Source of the DNA: JBFMCT01 sp046565765 | GTDB lineage: Bacteria > Actinomycetota > Acidimicrobiia > Acidimicrobiales > AC-14 | Direction: 5' to 3' | NCBI GenBank assembly: GCA_046565765.1 | Contig: JBKHXX010000073.1 | Span: forward strand, 10,397-74,396 | DNA: 64,000 nt | Program-made: the position numbers and the translations under genes | In this document: piece by piece, positions 51,156 to 59,415 of the stretch | Layout of the letters: every line of letters begins with the position of its first letter | Position numbering within the stretch: the first letter of the stretch is position 1 | Notes under the pieces: generated by a model | The model's database searches: none | What the model was told of the DNA's origin: nothing | Seen by the model: the letters and a program-made list of their open reading frames with translations, nothing else

Positions 51156-51614
51156 ATGAGCGATTCCCAGACGATGGCGCCCGAGCCGATGGCCGGGCCC
51201 GAGCCCGAGGCCGAGAAGAAGCGCCGGCGCGGCAGGAAGGAGAAGGCGGCCAAGGCTCCGAAGCCCCCCAAGGCGCAGCGTGAGCGCAGTAGCGCCGGCG
51301 GCCTGCTGTCGATGTCGGACGCGCTGCCCAACCGCCAGCAGATGGAGCAGGAGGCAGCAGCCGAGTTGACCGCAGCCATCGCCCCCTCCCTCGACCTGCT
51401 GCGCCGGGACGTGCCCGACGCGGCCTCGCCCGACGACGCCTACCGGGCCATCGAGAGCAAGCTGGGGCCGGCTCCGAGGGACGCCGACGCCGCCCTCCCG
51501 AGCCACCCGATCTACAAGGGCGACGCCCTCGTCTACACCCAGCTCAAGCGCCACTACGGCATCCCCAACGCGGTGGGGTCGTTCTGGCGTAGCTGGCGGC
51601 CCGGCCAGGACTGA
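51156..51614 (+). CDS. Hypothetical protein with Lys/Pro-rich N-terminus, third of the unit
   Basis: A 152-residue cytoplasmic protein. Residues 1-50 are disordered and highly charged (EKKRRRGRKEKAAKAPKPPKAQ); the remainder is helical, with MEQEAAAELTAAIAPSLDLLRRDVPDAASPDDAYRAIESKLG and YTQLKRHYGIPNAVGSFWRSW. No family recognised. It starts seven bases after the second membrane protein and seems to end the unit. Confidence 0.65.
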   Translation: MSDSQTMAPEPMAGPEPEAEKKRRRGRKEKAAKAPKPPKAQRERSSAGGLLSMSDALPNRQQMEQEAAAELTAAIAPSLDLLRRDVPDAASPDDAYRAIESKLGPAPRDADAALPSHPIYKGDALVYTQLKRHYGIPNAVGSFWRSWRPGQD

Positions 51615-51692
51615 ATTCGAGCGCGGCGCGCGCTCGACTATAGGATCACCCGCCTGCGGCACTGGGCCGCCTGATCAGGGGGTGATTCTTTC

Positions 51693-52205
51693 GTGGCCAG
51701 GTTCACCTGGACGCCTGAAAGCGTCGTCGAACTTCACGCCGATTCCAGCGTGCATCCCATCCACGGCGACATCAAGAATCTCCGTGGCGAGGCCAATGTC
51801 GACGTCGTCGACGGAAATGTGAGCGCCAGCGGCGCCACTGGCTATATCGAAGCCGACGTCGAGCAGCTGCAAACCGGCAAGAAGCTCGAGGACATCGCCC
51901 TCCGCAAGCAGATCGACGCCAAGAAGTTCCCCACCGTCCGCTACGAGGTGCGCAGCGCCGAGGGCGGGCCCCAGAACTTCAAGCTGTCGGGCTCCTTCAC
52001 GTTCCACGGAGTCACCCAGGACTTCGTCGAGGAGGCCAAGGCGTCCATCCAGGGCGGCAAGCTCCACGTGGAGGCCGAGCACACCTTCGACATCCGCGAC
52101 TTCGACGTGAAGCCGTTCAAGATCCTCAACATGTCGATCAAGCCCGAGGTGCGCCTCGTCGTCCACCTCGTCGGCCAGGAAGCCAGCTCCGGCGGCTGGG
52201 GCTAG
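51693..52205 (+). CDS. YceI family protein
   Basis: A 170-residue lipocalin-like protein of the YceI family, which binds isoprenoid chains. SSVHPIHGDIKNLRGEANVD, RKQIDAKKFPTVRYEVR and LSGSFTFHGVTQDFVEEAKASI are the family blocks, the last the signature. No signal peptide is present, unlike E. coli YceI, so it is cytoplasmic. It is followed by hairpin copy 4 and is convergent with hypF. Confidence 0.88.
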   Translation: MARFTWTPESVVELHADSSVHPIHGDIKNLRGEANVDVVDGNVSASGATGYIEADVEQLQTGKKLEDIALRKQIDAKKFPTVRYEVRSAEGGPQNFKLSGSFTFHGVTQDFVEEAKASIQGGKLHVEAEHTFDIRDFDVKPFKILNMSIKPEVRLVVHLVGQEASSGGWG

Positions 52206-52217
52206 GACCACCCCCTC

Positions 52218-52266
52218 GTTTTGGGGCGTCCGGGCCACGCCTGACGTGGTTCAGACGCCCCGAAAC
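52218..52266 (+). repeat. 49-bp hairpin element, copy 4
   Basis: Outer arms GTTTTGGGGCG and CGCCCCGAAAC (all pair, one wobble), 6-base bulges, inner stem CCACG/CGTGG with 5-base loop. On the minus strand its first 16 bases supply the last codons and TGA of hypF (FRGV-stop). The other side abuts the YceI stop. Confidence 0.85.
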
Positions 52267-54563
52267 GTCCGGGCCGCGGCCACTGCGGCCTGGCCGATGC
52301 TGATCCCCCCGTCGTTGCAGGGGACGGTGTGGTGCACGAGCACGGTGAGGCCGGCCGCGGCCAGGCCGCGGCCCATCACCGTGGTGAGGCGGGCGTTCTG
52401 GAAGACCCCGCCCGACAGGGCGACGGTGTCGAGGCCGTTGGCGGCGGCCAGGCGGGCGGCGGTGGTGGCGGCGGCGGCGCCGAAGGCGGCGTGGAACCCG
52501 GCGGCGATGACGGCGGGAGGCGTCCCCCGGTCCCGTTCCCGCACCACGTGGGCCACCAGCGGGGCGGGGTCGAGCACGTCGGCCGCCTCAATGGGGTAGT
52601 CGGTGGGCGCCTCGGCATCCGGGACGGTGGCGGCCAGGGCCTCGAGGGCGATGGCGGCCTGAGCCTCGTAGGTCACCCGGGCCCGGAGACCGAGCAGGGC
52701 GGCGACGGCGTCGAACAACCGGCCCGCGCTGGTGGTCAGCAGGGCGTCGGGCCGCTCGGCCAGGCCCAGCACCGCCTTCCACCGCTCGTCGACCGCCGAC
52801 CCGTACCGCTCCGCCTCTCCCCGGCCCAGGGCCTCCCTCGCCCACACCACCGCCATGCGCCACGGCTCCCGGATGGCCAGGTTGCCGCTCACCAGGGGGA
52901 CCGGCCGCAGGTGGCCCACCCGCCGGTAGCCGGTGAGGTCGGCCACCAGGAACTCCCCGCCCCAGATCGTGCCGTCGTCGCCCATGCCCAGCCCGTCGAA
53001 GGCCACCCCCAGGACGGGCCGGTCGGGGGCCCGCCCGTGCTCGGCCAGGCACGAGGCCACGTGGGCGTGGTGGTGCTGCACGCCGATGGCGCCGCCGGGC
53101 AGGTCGAGGTCGGCCGCGAACTTGGTGGACAGGTACTCGGGGTGGAGGTCGTGGGCGACGACCTCGGGCGTCACGCCGGTCAGCCCGCACAGGTGGTCGA
53201 CCGCCTGCAGGAAGGACCGGTAGGCGGCGAGGTGCTCCAGATCGCCGATGTGGTGGCTGGCGATGACGTTGCTGCCCTTGGCCACCGACACCGTGTTCTT
53301 CAGCTCCGCCCCCACCGCCAGGATGTGGGTCGGCGTGGGCCGGGCCAGCCGGATCGGCTCGGGCGCGTAGCCCCGTGACCGCCGCACCATCTGCGTTTCA
53401 GGCAACGAACCCGCGGAATCCGCGGTCGGATGCCTAAAACCGGTGAGAGAGCGCACGACCGAGTCGTCGCAGCGGATGTGGATGGCGCGGTTGTGGGTGA
53501 GGATGGCGTCGACCATCGGCCCCAACCGCTCCAGAGCGTCGGTGTCGTCGTGGGCGATGGGCTCGTCGGACAGGTTGCCGCTGGTCAGAACCAGCGCTCG
53601 CCCCACCTCGTCCAGCAGCAGGTGGTGGAGGGGGGTGTAGGGGAGCATGAGGCCCAGCTCGGGCAGGCCGGGGGCGATCCCCGGAGCCAGCCCGGTCTCC
53701 TTGTCGGGCCGGCGGGGGGCGAGCACGATCGGCCGCCGCACCGAGGCCAGCGCCTCCTCGGCGGCCGGTGACAGCTCGCACAGGCGGCGGGCCTCGTCGA
53801 GGTCGCGCACCATGACCGCGAACGGCTTGTCGTCGCGGGCCTTGCGGCGGCGCAGCTCGGCCACCGCCGCCTCGTCGGTGGCGTCGCAGGCCAGGTGGTA
53901 GCCGCCCAGGCCCTTGACGGCCAGGATGCGGCCGTTCCGCAGGTCGGCCGCCGCCGCCTCGATGCCGCCCGGGTAGGAAACATGGGGGCCGCAGACGGGG
54001 CAGGCGTTGGGCTCGGCGTGGAACCGGCGGTCGGCCGGGTCCAGATATTCGGCCCGGCACGCGCCGCACATGGGGAAGGTCGACATGGTGGTGGCGGCCC
54101 GGTCGTAGGGGATCGACTGGATGATCGTGTAGCGGGGGCCGCAGTTCGTGCAGTTGATGAACGGGTAGCGGTAGCGGCGGTCGGCGGGGTCGGCCAGCTC
54201 CCGCAGGCAGTCGGCGCAGGTGGCCACGTCGGCCGGCACCGCCACCGCCGGCGCCCCCACCGCCCGGCTGTCGACGATGCGGAACCCGCCGGCCGGGCCG
54301 GCACCGTCCCCGTCGACGGGAACCTCGGTGACCTCCACGGCGTTGATCAGAGCAAGGGGCGGCGCCTCGCCCACCAGGCGCCGCCCGAGGTCGTCGAGGG
54401 CGTCCTCTGCGCCGAACGCGTCGATGAGGACGCCCTCGCTGTCGTTGGAGACTTCGCCCACCAGGCCGAGCTCGGTGGCCAGGCGGTAGACGAAGGGGCG
54501 GAAGCCGACTCCCTGGACGGTGCCGCGTACCCGGATGACGCGCCGGGCCGGCCCCGAGGTCAG
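52251..54563 (-). CDS. hypF: Carbamoyltransferase HypF, with an in-frame hairpin insertion
   Basis: About 770 residues. Makes the thiocyanate-like carbamoyl group passed to HypE for the cyanide ligands of the [NiFe] site. VRGTVQGVGFRPFVYRLATELG is the acylphosphatase domain; CADC, CTNC, CGAC and CPVC are the zinc fingers; YrdC-like and Kae1-like parts follow (GVQHHHAHVASCLAEHG). Near DDSVVR the 46-bp palindrome 53395-53440 lengthens the loop before RRSRGYAPEPI by about 13 residues. No ATG, GTG or TTG start is available; CTG 54563 overlapping the hypE stop is the best guess. The stop is supplied by hairpin copy 4. Confidence 0.92.
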   Translation of the reverse strand: MTSGPARRVIRVRGTVQGVGFRPFVYRLATELGLVGEVSNDSEGVLIDAFGAEDALDDLGRRLVGEAPPLALINAVEVTEVPVDGDGAGPAGGFRIVDSRAVGAPAVAVPADVATCADCLRELADPADRRYRYPFINCTNCGPRYTIIQSIPYDRAATTMSTFPMCGACRAEYLDPADRRFHAEPNACPVCGPHVSYPGGIEAAAADLRNGRILAVKGLGGYHLACDATDEAAVAELRRRKARDDKPFAVMVRDLDEARRLCELSPAAEEALASVRRPIVLAPRRPDKETGLAPGIAPGLPELGLMLPYTPLHHLLLDEVGRALVLTSGNLSDEPIAHDDTDALERLGPMVDAILTHNRAIHIRCDDSVVRSLTGFRHPTADSAGSLPETQMVRRSRGYAPEPIRLARPTPTHILAVGAELKNTVSVAKGSNVIASHHIGDLEHLAAYRSFLQAVDHLCGLTGVTPEVVAHDLHPEYLSTKFAADLDLPGGAIGVQHHHAHVASCLAEHGRAPDRPVLGVAFDGLGMGDDGTIWGGEFLVADLTGYRRVGHLRPVPLVSGNLAIREPWRMAVVWAREALGRGEAERYGSAVDERWKAVLGLAERPDALLTTSAGRLFDAVAALLGLRARVTYEAQAAIALEALAATVPDAEAPTDYPIEAADVLDPAPLVAHVVRERDRGTPPAVIAAGFHAAFGAAAATTAARLAAANGLDTVALSGGVFQNARLTTVMGRGLAAAGLTVLVHHTVPCNDGGISIGQAAVAAARTFRGV
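53395..53440 (+). repeat. 46-bp hairpin element inside hypF
   Basis: Outer arms GTTTCAGGCA and TGCCTAAAAC (9 of 10 pairs), 6- and 5-base bulges, inner stem CCGCGG/CCGCGG, loop AAT. Same plan and same GTTTyrGG...AAAC ends as the 49-bp elements, with different arm sequence. It is translated in frame. Confidence 0.8.
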
Positions 54564-55678
54564 CAGATCCGGGGCAGGGGGTCGCCGACCAGCATGTCGA
54601 CGATGCGGTTGCCCCCGAAGAAGGTGTTGATGATGACGATGCCGGGAGGATCGTCGCGGACCTCGCCGATGACGGCGGCGTCGGCCCCGACCGGATGGGC
54701 CCGCATGGCGGCCACCGCGGCGTCGGCCTCGTCGGCGGGCACGACCGCGACCAGCTTGCCCTCGTTGGCCACGTAGAGTGGGTCGATCCCGAGGATCTCG
54801 CACGCCCCGTTGACCATGTTGCGCACGGGGATGGCCGACTCCTGGAGCACCACCGACACCTCGGCGGCCCGGGCCAGCTCGTTGCACACGGTGGCCACGC
54901 CGCCACGCGTCGGGTCCCGCAGGAAGCGGGTGTTGGGTGCGGCGGCCAGCAGGTCCTGCACCAGCCCGTTCAGGGCGGCCGTGTCGGAGGGGATGTCGGC
55001 CTCGAGGTTGAGGTCGCCGCGGGCGATCATGACGGCCACGCCGTGGTCGCCGATCTTGCCGCTGACCAGCACCTTGTCCCCGGGCTGGACCTTGGTGGGG
55101 TCGAGCGAGACCCCCGCCGGGATCACGCCCACGCCCGCGGTGTTGATGTAGACGCCGTCGGCGGCGCCCTTGTCGACCACCTTGGTGTCGCCGGTGACGA
55201 TCTCCACGCCGGCCTTGACGGCCGCCTCGTGCATGTCGGCGACGATGTCGCGCAGCTCGGCGATGGGGAACCCGTCCTCGATGATGAACCCGGCCGAGAT
55301 CCACTGCGGCCGGGCCCCCATCATCGAGATGTCATTGACGGTGCCGTGGACGGCCAGGTGGCCGATCGAGCCGCCGGGGAACTTGTACGGCTTGACCACG
55401 TAGGAGTCGGTCGAGAAGGCCAGCCGCTCGCCCGAGGGCAGCGTCATCACCGCCCCGTCGGCCATCGTCTCCAGGGTGGGGTTGCGGAACGCCTCCAGGA
55501 AGACGGCGTCGATCAGCGCCGCCGACGCCTTGCCGCCCGCGCCGTGGGCCGAGTTGATGAACTCGTCGCGCAGCTTGGGCCGGCGCCGGCGGAACGCCTC
55601 GATGCGCTCCAGGACGACATCCTCGCGGGAGGGGCCCCCGTGGCCGTCCTCGCCGGTCGGAACGTCGTCGTCCGCCAA
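54560..55678 (-). CDS. hypE: Hydrogenase maturation protein HypE
   Basis: A 372-residue ATP-dependent dehydratase of the PurM fold that turns a carbamoylated C-terminal Cys into a thiocyanate. HGAGGKASAALIDAVFLEAFRNP is the family start; FSTDSYVVKPYKFPGGSIGHLAVHGTVNDISMMGA and FLRDPTRGGVATVCNELA are the nucleotide-binding segments. It ends in PRIC, the required C-terminal Cys. A 30-residue N-terminal extension is present. It starts three bases after the hypD stop and overlaps hypF. Confidence 0.97.
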   Translation of the reverse strand: MADDDVPTGEDGHGGPSREDVVLERIEAFRRRRPKLRDEFINSAHGAGGKASAALIDAVFLEAFRNPTLETMADGAVMTLPSGERLAFSTDSYVVKPYKFPGGSIGHLAVHGTVNDISMMGARPQWISAGFIIEDGFPIAELRDIVADMHEAAVKAGVEIVTGDTKVVDKGAADGVYINTAGVGVIPAGVSLDPTKVQPGDKVLVSGKIGDHGVAVMIARGDLNLEADIPSDTAALNGLVQDLLAAAPNTRFLRDPTRGGVATVCNELARAAEVSVVLQESAIPVRNMVNGACEILGIDPLYVANEGKLVAVVPADEADAAVAAMRAHPVGADAAVIGEVRDDPPGIVIINTFFGGNRIVDMLVGDPLPRIC

Positions 55679-55681
55679 TGC

Positions 55682-56842
55682 CTAGACCTTGGCCGGAGTC
55701 GAGGTCAGCTGCACGGGCACCGTCTGCTGCTTGGTGAAGCGCCCGTAGTTGTAGTAGGCGGCGCAGGCGCCCTCGGAGGACACCATGCACGTGCCGATCG
55801 GGGTCTCGGGGGTGCAGGCGGTGCCGAAGACCTTGCAGTCCCACGGCTTGATGACGCCCTTGAGGACCTCGCCGCACTGGCAGGCCTTGGGGTCGGCCAC
55901 CCGCACGCCGGGCACCTCGAACTTGAGCTCGGCGTCGTAGGCCTCGAAGTTGGCGTTCAGCTTGAGGGCCGACTGGGAGATGAAGCCCAGGCCCCGCCAC
56001 TCGAAGTGGGGGCGCAGCTCGAACACGTCGCGGATGGTCTGGAGGGCCTTGGGGTTGCCCTGGTCGACCACGGCCCGGGTGTACTGGTTCTCCACCTCGC
56101 AGCGCCCGTCCCGCAGCTGGCGGCAGAGCATCACGATGGCCTGGAGGATGTCGAGGGGCTCGAAGCCGGCGGTGACCAGCGGCTTGCCGTAGACGCCGGG
56201 GACGAACCGGTAGGGGTGGTTCCCGATCACGGTCGACACGTGGCCCGGGCCGAGGAAGCCGTCGAGGCGCAGGTCGGGCGACTCGAGGATGGCCTTGACG
56301 GGCGGGACGATCGTGACGTGGTTGCAGAAGACGGAGAAATTGCGGATGCCCTTCTCCTTGGCCTTCAGCAGGGTGACGGCCGTGGACGGGGCGGTGGTCT
56401 CGAAGCCGACCGCGAAGAACACGACCTCACGGTCGGGGTTGTTCATGGCGATCTTGAGGGCGTCGAGGGGGGAGTAGACCATGCGCACGTCGGCGCCCTG
56501 CGCCTTGGCCTCCAGGAGGCTCTGCGACGACCCCGGCACCCGCATCATGTCGCCGAACGACGTGAAGATGACGCCGGGCGTCTTCGCCACGGCGATGGCG
56601 TCGTCCACCCGTCCCATAGGGATGACGCACACCGGGCAGCCGGGGCCGTGCACGAGCTCCACCGTCGGGGGAAGCACGTTCTCGATGCCGTGCTTGTAGA
56701 TGGTGTGGGTGTGGCCGCCGCACACCTCCATGAACTTCAGGTGGGCGCCCCGCTTCTGGACCAGGTCGGCGGCGAGGTGCTCGATCTCGGCCACGCACGC
56801 CCGGGCGGCGGCGGGGTCGCGGTACTCGTCGACGAACCTCAT
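55682..56842 (-). CDS. hypD: Hydrogenase maturation protein HypD
   Basis: A 386-residue Fe-S protein that assembles Fe(CN)2CO with HypC. KFMEVCGGHTHTIYKHGIENVLPPTVELVHGPGCPVCVIPMG contains the conserved CGGHTH and CPVC motifs; CNHVTIVPP and the C-terminal block CQCGEVLKGVIKPWDCKVFGTACTPETPIGTCMVSSEGACAAYYNYGR carry the [4Fe-4S] ligands. It overlaps hypC by four bases. Confidence 0.97.
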   Translation of the reverse strand: MRFVDEYRDPAAARACVAEIEHLAADLVQKRGAHLKFMEVCGGHTHTIYKHGIENVLPPTVELVHGPGCPVCVIPMGRVDDAIAVAKTPGVIFTSFGDMMRVPGSSQSLLEAKAQGADVRMVYSPLDALKIAMNNPDREVVFFAVGFETTAPSTAVTLLKAKEKGIRNFSVFCNHVTIVPPVKAILESPDLRLDGFLGPGHVSTVIGNHPYRFVPGVYGKPLVTAGFEPLDILQAIVMLCRQLRDGRCEVENQYTRAVVDQGNPKALQTIRDVFELRPHFEWRGLGFISQSALKLNANFEAYDAELKFEVPGVRVADPKACQCGEVLKGVIKPWDCKVFGTACTPETPIGTCMVSSEGACAAYYNYGRFTKQQTVPVQLTSTPAKV

Positions 56843-57186
56843 GACGCCACCTGCTCCGGCTCCGGTTCGTCCCTCGCCACCAGTGGCGCACCGGTCTCGT
56901 CCATTGGGACTTCGGCCCCACTGGCCGCGAACTGGGCCAGCTCGTCGTCGTAGAGGCTGCCCAGCTCCTTGATGAAGCTCAGGGTGCGGGCCGCCTCCTC
57001 CTCGTCGATCTTCGACATGGCGAAGCCGACGTGGATCAGGACCCAGTCGCCGACCTTGATACCGCCAGGCTCGCCCTCGACCAGGTTGACGTTGATCTCG
57101 CGACGGACGCCGTCGACGTCAGCGATCGCTCGATGTTCGGACAGGTCGACGAGATCGACGAGCTGGCCGGGGATGCCGAGACACAT
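56839..57186 (-). CDS. hypC: Hydrogenase maturation chaperone HypC, extended
   Basis: A 115-residue chaperone that carries the Fe(CN)2CO unit and hands it to the large subunit. The N-terminal MCLGIPGQLVDLVD supplies the essential Cys2; VRREINVNLVEGEPGGIKVGDWVLIHVGFAMSKIDEEEA completes the core. The tail of about 30 residues (LGSLYDDELAQFAASGAEVPMDETGAPLVARDEPEPEQVAS) is longer than usual for HypC (commonly 75-95 residues). ATG 57186 is certain from the MCLGIP start. It heads hypC-D-E-F behind its own promoter (57250-57279). Confidence 0.95.
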   Translation of the reverse strand: MCLGIPGQLVDLVDLSEHRAIADVDGVRREINVNLVEGEPGGIKVGDWVLIHVGFAMSKIDEEEAARTLSFIKELGSLYDDELAQFAASGAEVPMDETGAPLVARDEPEPEQVAS

Positions 57187-57249
57187 GGCGCGCACCTCTT
57201 GTCGTGATTGCGGCGGGCAAAGAGCCCGGGCCCGCCGGGCGTTCATATC

Positions 57250-57279
57250 CATTCTCGCACTGTCGCGCCGGTAAGTGGG
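57250..57279 (-). promoter_or_regulatory. Promoter/operator block of hypC, shared with the second regulator cassette
   Basis: On the plus strand CATTCTCGCAC, eight bases, CGGTA, two bases, TGGG. The same block with identical internal spacing occurs at 63328-63357. The distance to the start codon is 64 bases here and 63 there. On the coding strand it reads TACCG, eight bases, GTGCGAGAATG. Confidence 0.55.
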
Positions 57280-57287
57280 GCGGACAG

Positions 57288-57665
57288 TTAGTGGGTGGGT
57301 GACCTTTCGTCGGAAAGGCTGTCGTAGCGGTCGAGCAGGCTGACCAGGATCTCCCGGACGTCGCGCAGGGACAGGACCGACCCGTCGAGGGCGGTGCGGC
57401 CCTGGTCGGTGAGCACGTAGGTGCGGCGGGCCGGCCCGGCCTGGGACGGCTCCCACCACGAGCTGACCAGCTCCTCCTTCTCCATGGAGCGCAGGTAGCG
57501 GTAGAGCCCTCCCGGCTCGGCGCCCCGGATGCCCAGCCGGCGCACCTGTTCCAGCAGCTCGTAGCCGTGGGACGGCCCCTCGGCCAGCAGCAGGAGCAGG
57601 CACGGCTTCAGGTAGTGGCGGGGAAGGGTGCCGTTGCTCGGGTCCCGCCCGTTGAAGGAGCTCAT
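57288..57665 (-). CDS. PadR-family regulator, first copy
   Basis: A 125-residue PadR winged-helix protein. LPRHYLKPCLLLLLAEGPSHGYELLEQVRRLGIRGAEPGGLYRYLRSMEKEELVSSWWEPSQAGPARRTYVLTDQGRTALD is the DNA-binding domain; a C-terminal helix (LRDVREILVSLLDRYDSLS) dimerises. It overlaps the Cys-rich partner gene by four bases. It is paralogous to the protein at 62478: PGGLYR, LVxSWWE and AGPARRxYxLT are shared. Position directly before hypC suggests control of maturation genes. Confidence 0.9.
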   Translation of the reverse strand: MSSFNGRDPSNGTLPRHYLKPCLLLLLAEGPSHGYELLEQVRRLGIRGAEPGGLYRYLRSMEKEELVSSWWEPSQAGPARRTYVLTDQGRTALDGSVLSLRDVREILVSLLDRYDSLSDERSPTH

Positions 57666-58048
57666 CGCTTGGGCATCTTCCTCTCTCGCTGTGCGGTGCA
57701 GGCCTCCGACTCCTCGACGGACATCTCGCACCAGCACTCGGGGCTGCATGCTCCGTGCGCAGGCCGGAGCAGGTCGCTGAAGGCGGTCAGGTACTCCTCC
57801 TCGCCCTCCACCAGCCCGATATCGGACAGCGCGTACCAGTCCCCGTCCCGCACCAGGTAGCCGTCGTCGACCAGGCGGTCGAGGTAGGTGAGCCCCAGGC
57901 TCGCCCGCACGCCGAGGTACTGCTGGAGCATGGGGGCGTCGACCAGGTCGCCGTAGCCCTCGCCCCGCAGCCAGTACATCAACCGCAGGATCTCGCTACG
58001 CCAGTACAGCGCCTTGAGCGCCTCGGACTTGGGCGAGTAGGTGCTCAT
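57662..58048 (-). CDS. Cys-rich winged-helix-like protein, first copy
   Basis: A 128-residue protein. The first 90 residues (ALKALYWRSEILRLMYWLRGEGYGDLVDAPMLQQYLGVRASLGLTYLDRLVDDGYLVRDGDWYALSDIGLVEG) look like a winged helix. The end is a metal-site-like cluster: AHGACSPECWCEM followed by ESEACT. The copy at 62855 shares WRSEIL-MYWLRGEG, YLD-LV-G and HGxCxPxC. It probably senses iron, an Fe-S state or nickel and works with PadR (inference). No described family is recognised. The gene has a distinct promoter block just upstream. Confidence 0.8.
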   Translation of the reverse strand: MSTYSPKSEALKALYWRSEILRLMYWLRGEGYGDLVDAPMLQQYLGVRASLGLTYLDRLVDDGYLVRDGDWYALSDIGLVEGEEEYLTAFSDLLRPAHGACSPECWCEMSVEESEACTAQRERKMPKR

Positions 58049-58065
58049 TGTGTGGGGAGGGACTG

Positions 58066-58086
58066 AATAGAGACAGTTTACATCTA
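58066..58086 (-). promoter_or_regulatory. Regulatory block upstream of the first regulator cassette, shared with hhyS
   Basis: On the minus strand TAGATGTA, AACTG, TCTCTATT. Fifteen of 21 positions equal the block 63387-63407 before the hydrogenase gene (TAGGTGTA, GTCTA, CCTCTAGT). It ends 18 bases before the start codon, a suitable place for an operator overlapping the promoter. Confidence 0.4.
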
Positions 58087-58288
58087 GGGCGCCGGGGGTG
58101 GGCGGAAAGGTTTAACCTCGGTAAGAATGCGGGTGGCAATGCTCATGACGGAAAGGGCAGCGATGCGACGGCGCTGAGCGCGTTCGAAGTGGTCGCCCGG
58201 TCGGGCGACCTCCTCCGCCGGCGCCCCCTGAGCCTCGCGCTCCCGGGTCTCGGCGGGTTCACCAACGAGACCCCAGGAGCGTGCATCC

Positions 58289-59410
58289 GTGTCAGTTCTC
58301 GACGCGCTGGCGCCTGTCGTCAGCGACATCGTCGCCCCCGAAGCGGCCCGTATCGACCGCGAGGGGGCCTACCCGGCCGAGGCGGTGGCGGCCCTCGGCA
58401 AGGCCGGCCTCCTGGGCCTCATCAGCTCGCCCGACGTGGGGGGGATGGGCGGGGGACCCCGCCAGGCCGCCGCGGTGGTGGAGGAGCTGGCCCGCCACTG
58501 CGCCTCCACGGCCATGGCCGTGACCATGCACTACTGCGGCACGGCGGTGATCGAGGCCCATGGGCCGGAGGACGTGCGGCGGGCGATCGCCGCCGGCGAT
58601 TACCTCACGACTCTGGCCTTCTCCGAGCCCGGCTCCCGCAGCATGTTCTGGGTGCCGACGTCGACCGCCACCGCCGGTGAGGGGAACGGGACGGTCCGCC
58701 TCGACGCCCGCAAGAGCTGGGTGACGTCGGCCGGGCAGGCCGACGGCTACGTGTGGTCCAGCCGGCCCCTCGCGGTGGACGGGCTGAGCACCATGTGGCT
58801 GGTGCCGGCCGGTGCACCGGGCCTGTCGGTCGGACCGGCCTTCGACGGCCTCGGCCTGCGGGGCAACGAGTCCCGCCCCATGACGGCCGAGGGCGTGACG
58901 GTGGGGTCCGACGCCAGGTTGGGCCCGGACGGGGGCGGGTTCGACGTCATGCTGGGCACGGTCCTGCCCTGGTTCCAGGTGCTGAGCGCGGCGTGCTCGG
59001 TGGGCCTGGCCGACTCGGCCACGACCAAGGCGGCGGCCCACGTGGGCGCCACCCGCTACGAGCACCTCGGCCAGTCGCTGGCCGAGAACCTGGTCACCCG
59101 CTCGACCATCGCCCGCATGCGGGTGAAGACCGACTGCGCGTCGGCCCTGCTGGGCGACGCCCTCGCCGCCCTGGAGACGGGGCGGGAGGACACCATGCTG
59201 CGGGTGCTGGAGGTGAAGGCGGCGGCCGGGGAGGCCGCCACCGACGTCACCGAGCTGGCCATGCGGGCCTGCGGCGGGGCCGCCTTCCGCAAGGAGGTGG
59301 GGGTGGAGCGGGCCTTCCGCGACGCCCGGGCGGCCAACGTCATGGCCCCCACCACCGACGCCCTCTACGACTTCGTCGGCCGGGTCGTCTGCGGCCTGCC
59401 CGTCTTTTGA
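58289..59410 (+). CDS. Acyl-CoA dehydrogenase-like flavoprotein
   Basis: A 373-residue protein of the acyl-CoA dehydrogenase fold. GGMGGGPRQAAAVVEELARHCASTAMAVTMHYCGT and TTLAFSEPGSRSMFW with KSWVTSAG are the flavin and substrate-side blocks; the C-terminal half has EHLGQSLAENLVTRSTIARMRVK and ELAMRACGGAAFRKEVGVERAFRDARAANVMAPTTDALYDFVGR. The usual catalytic Glu is not obvious; the family position reads MAPTTD. It starts the coupled three-gene unit between the two regulator cassettes. Its role next to a hydrogenase is unknown. Confidence 0.85.
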   Translation: MSVLDALAPVVSDIVAPEAARIDREGAYPAEAVAALGKAGLLGLISSPDVGGMGGGPRQAAAVVEELARHCASTAMAVTMHYCGTAVIEAHGPEDVRRAIAAGDYLTTLAFSEPGSRSMFWVPTSTATAGEGNGTVRLDARKSWVTSAGQADGYVWSSRPLAVDGLSTMWLVPAGAPGLSVGPAFDGLGLRGNESRPMTAEGVTVGSDARLGPDGGGFDVMLGTVLPWFQVLSAACSVGLADSATTKAAAHVGATRYEHLGQSLAENLVTRSTIARMRVKTDCASALLGDALAALETGREDTMLRVLEVKAAAGEAATDVTELAMRACGGAAFRKEVGVERAFRDARAANVMAPTTDALYDFVGRVVCGLPVF

Positions 59411-59415
59411 CCGCC

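Noticed and set aside
18194..52266. Hairpin elements as integron attC sites or CRISPR repeats
   Set aside because: attC sites begin RYYYAAC and end GTTRRRY, the reverse of the GTTT...AAAC ends here; copies are single and tens of kilobases apart, with no spacers or cas genes.
57187..57603. Longer HypC reading from the upstream in-frame start
   Set aside because: HypC must begin MCLGIP; the upstream codons are antisense or out of frame of the PadR gene.
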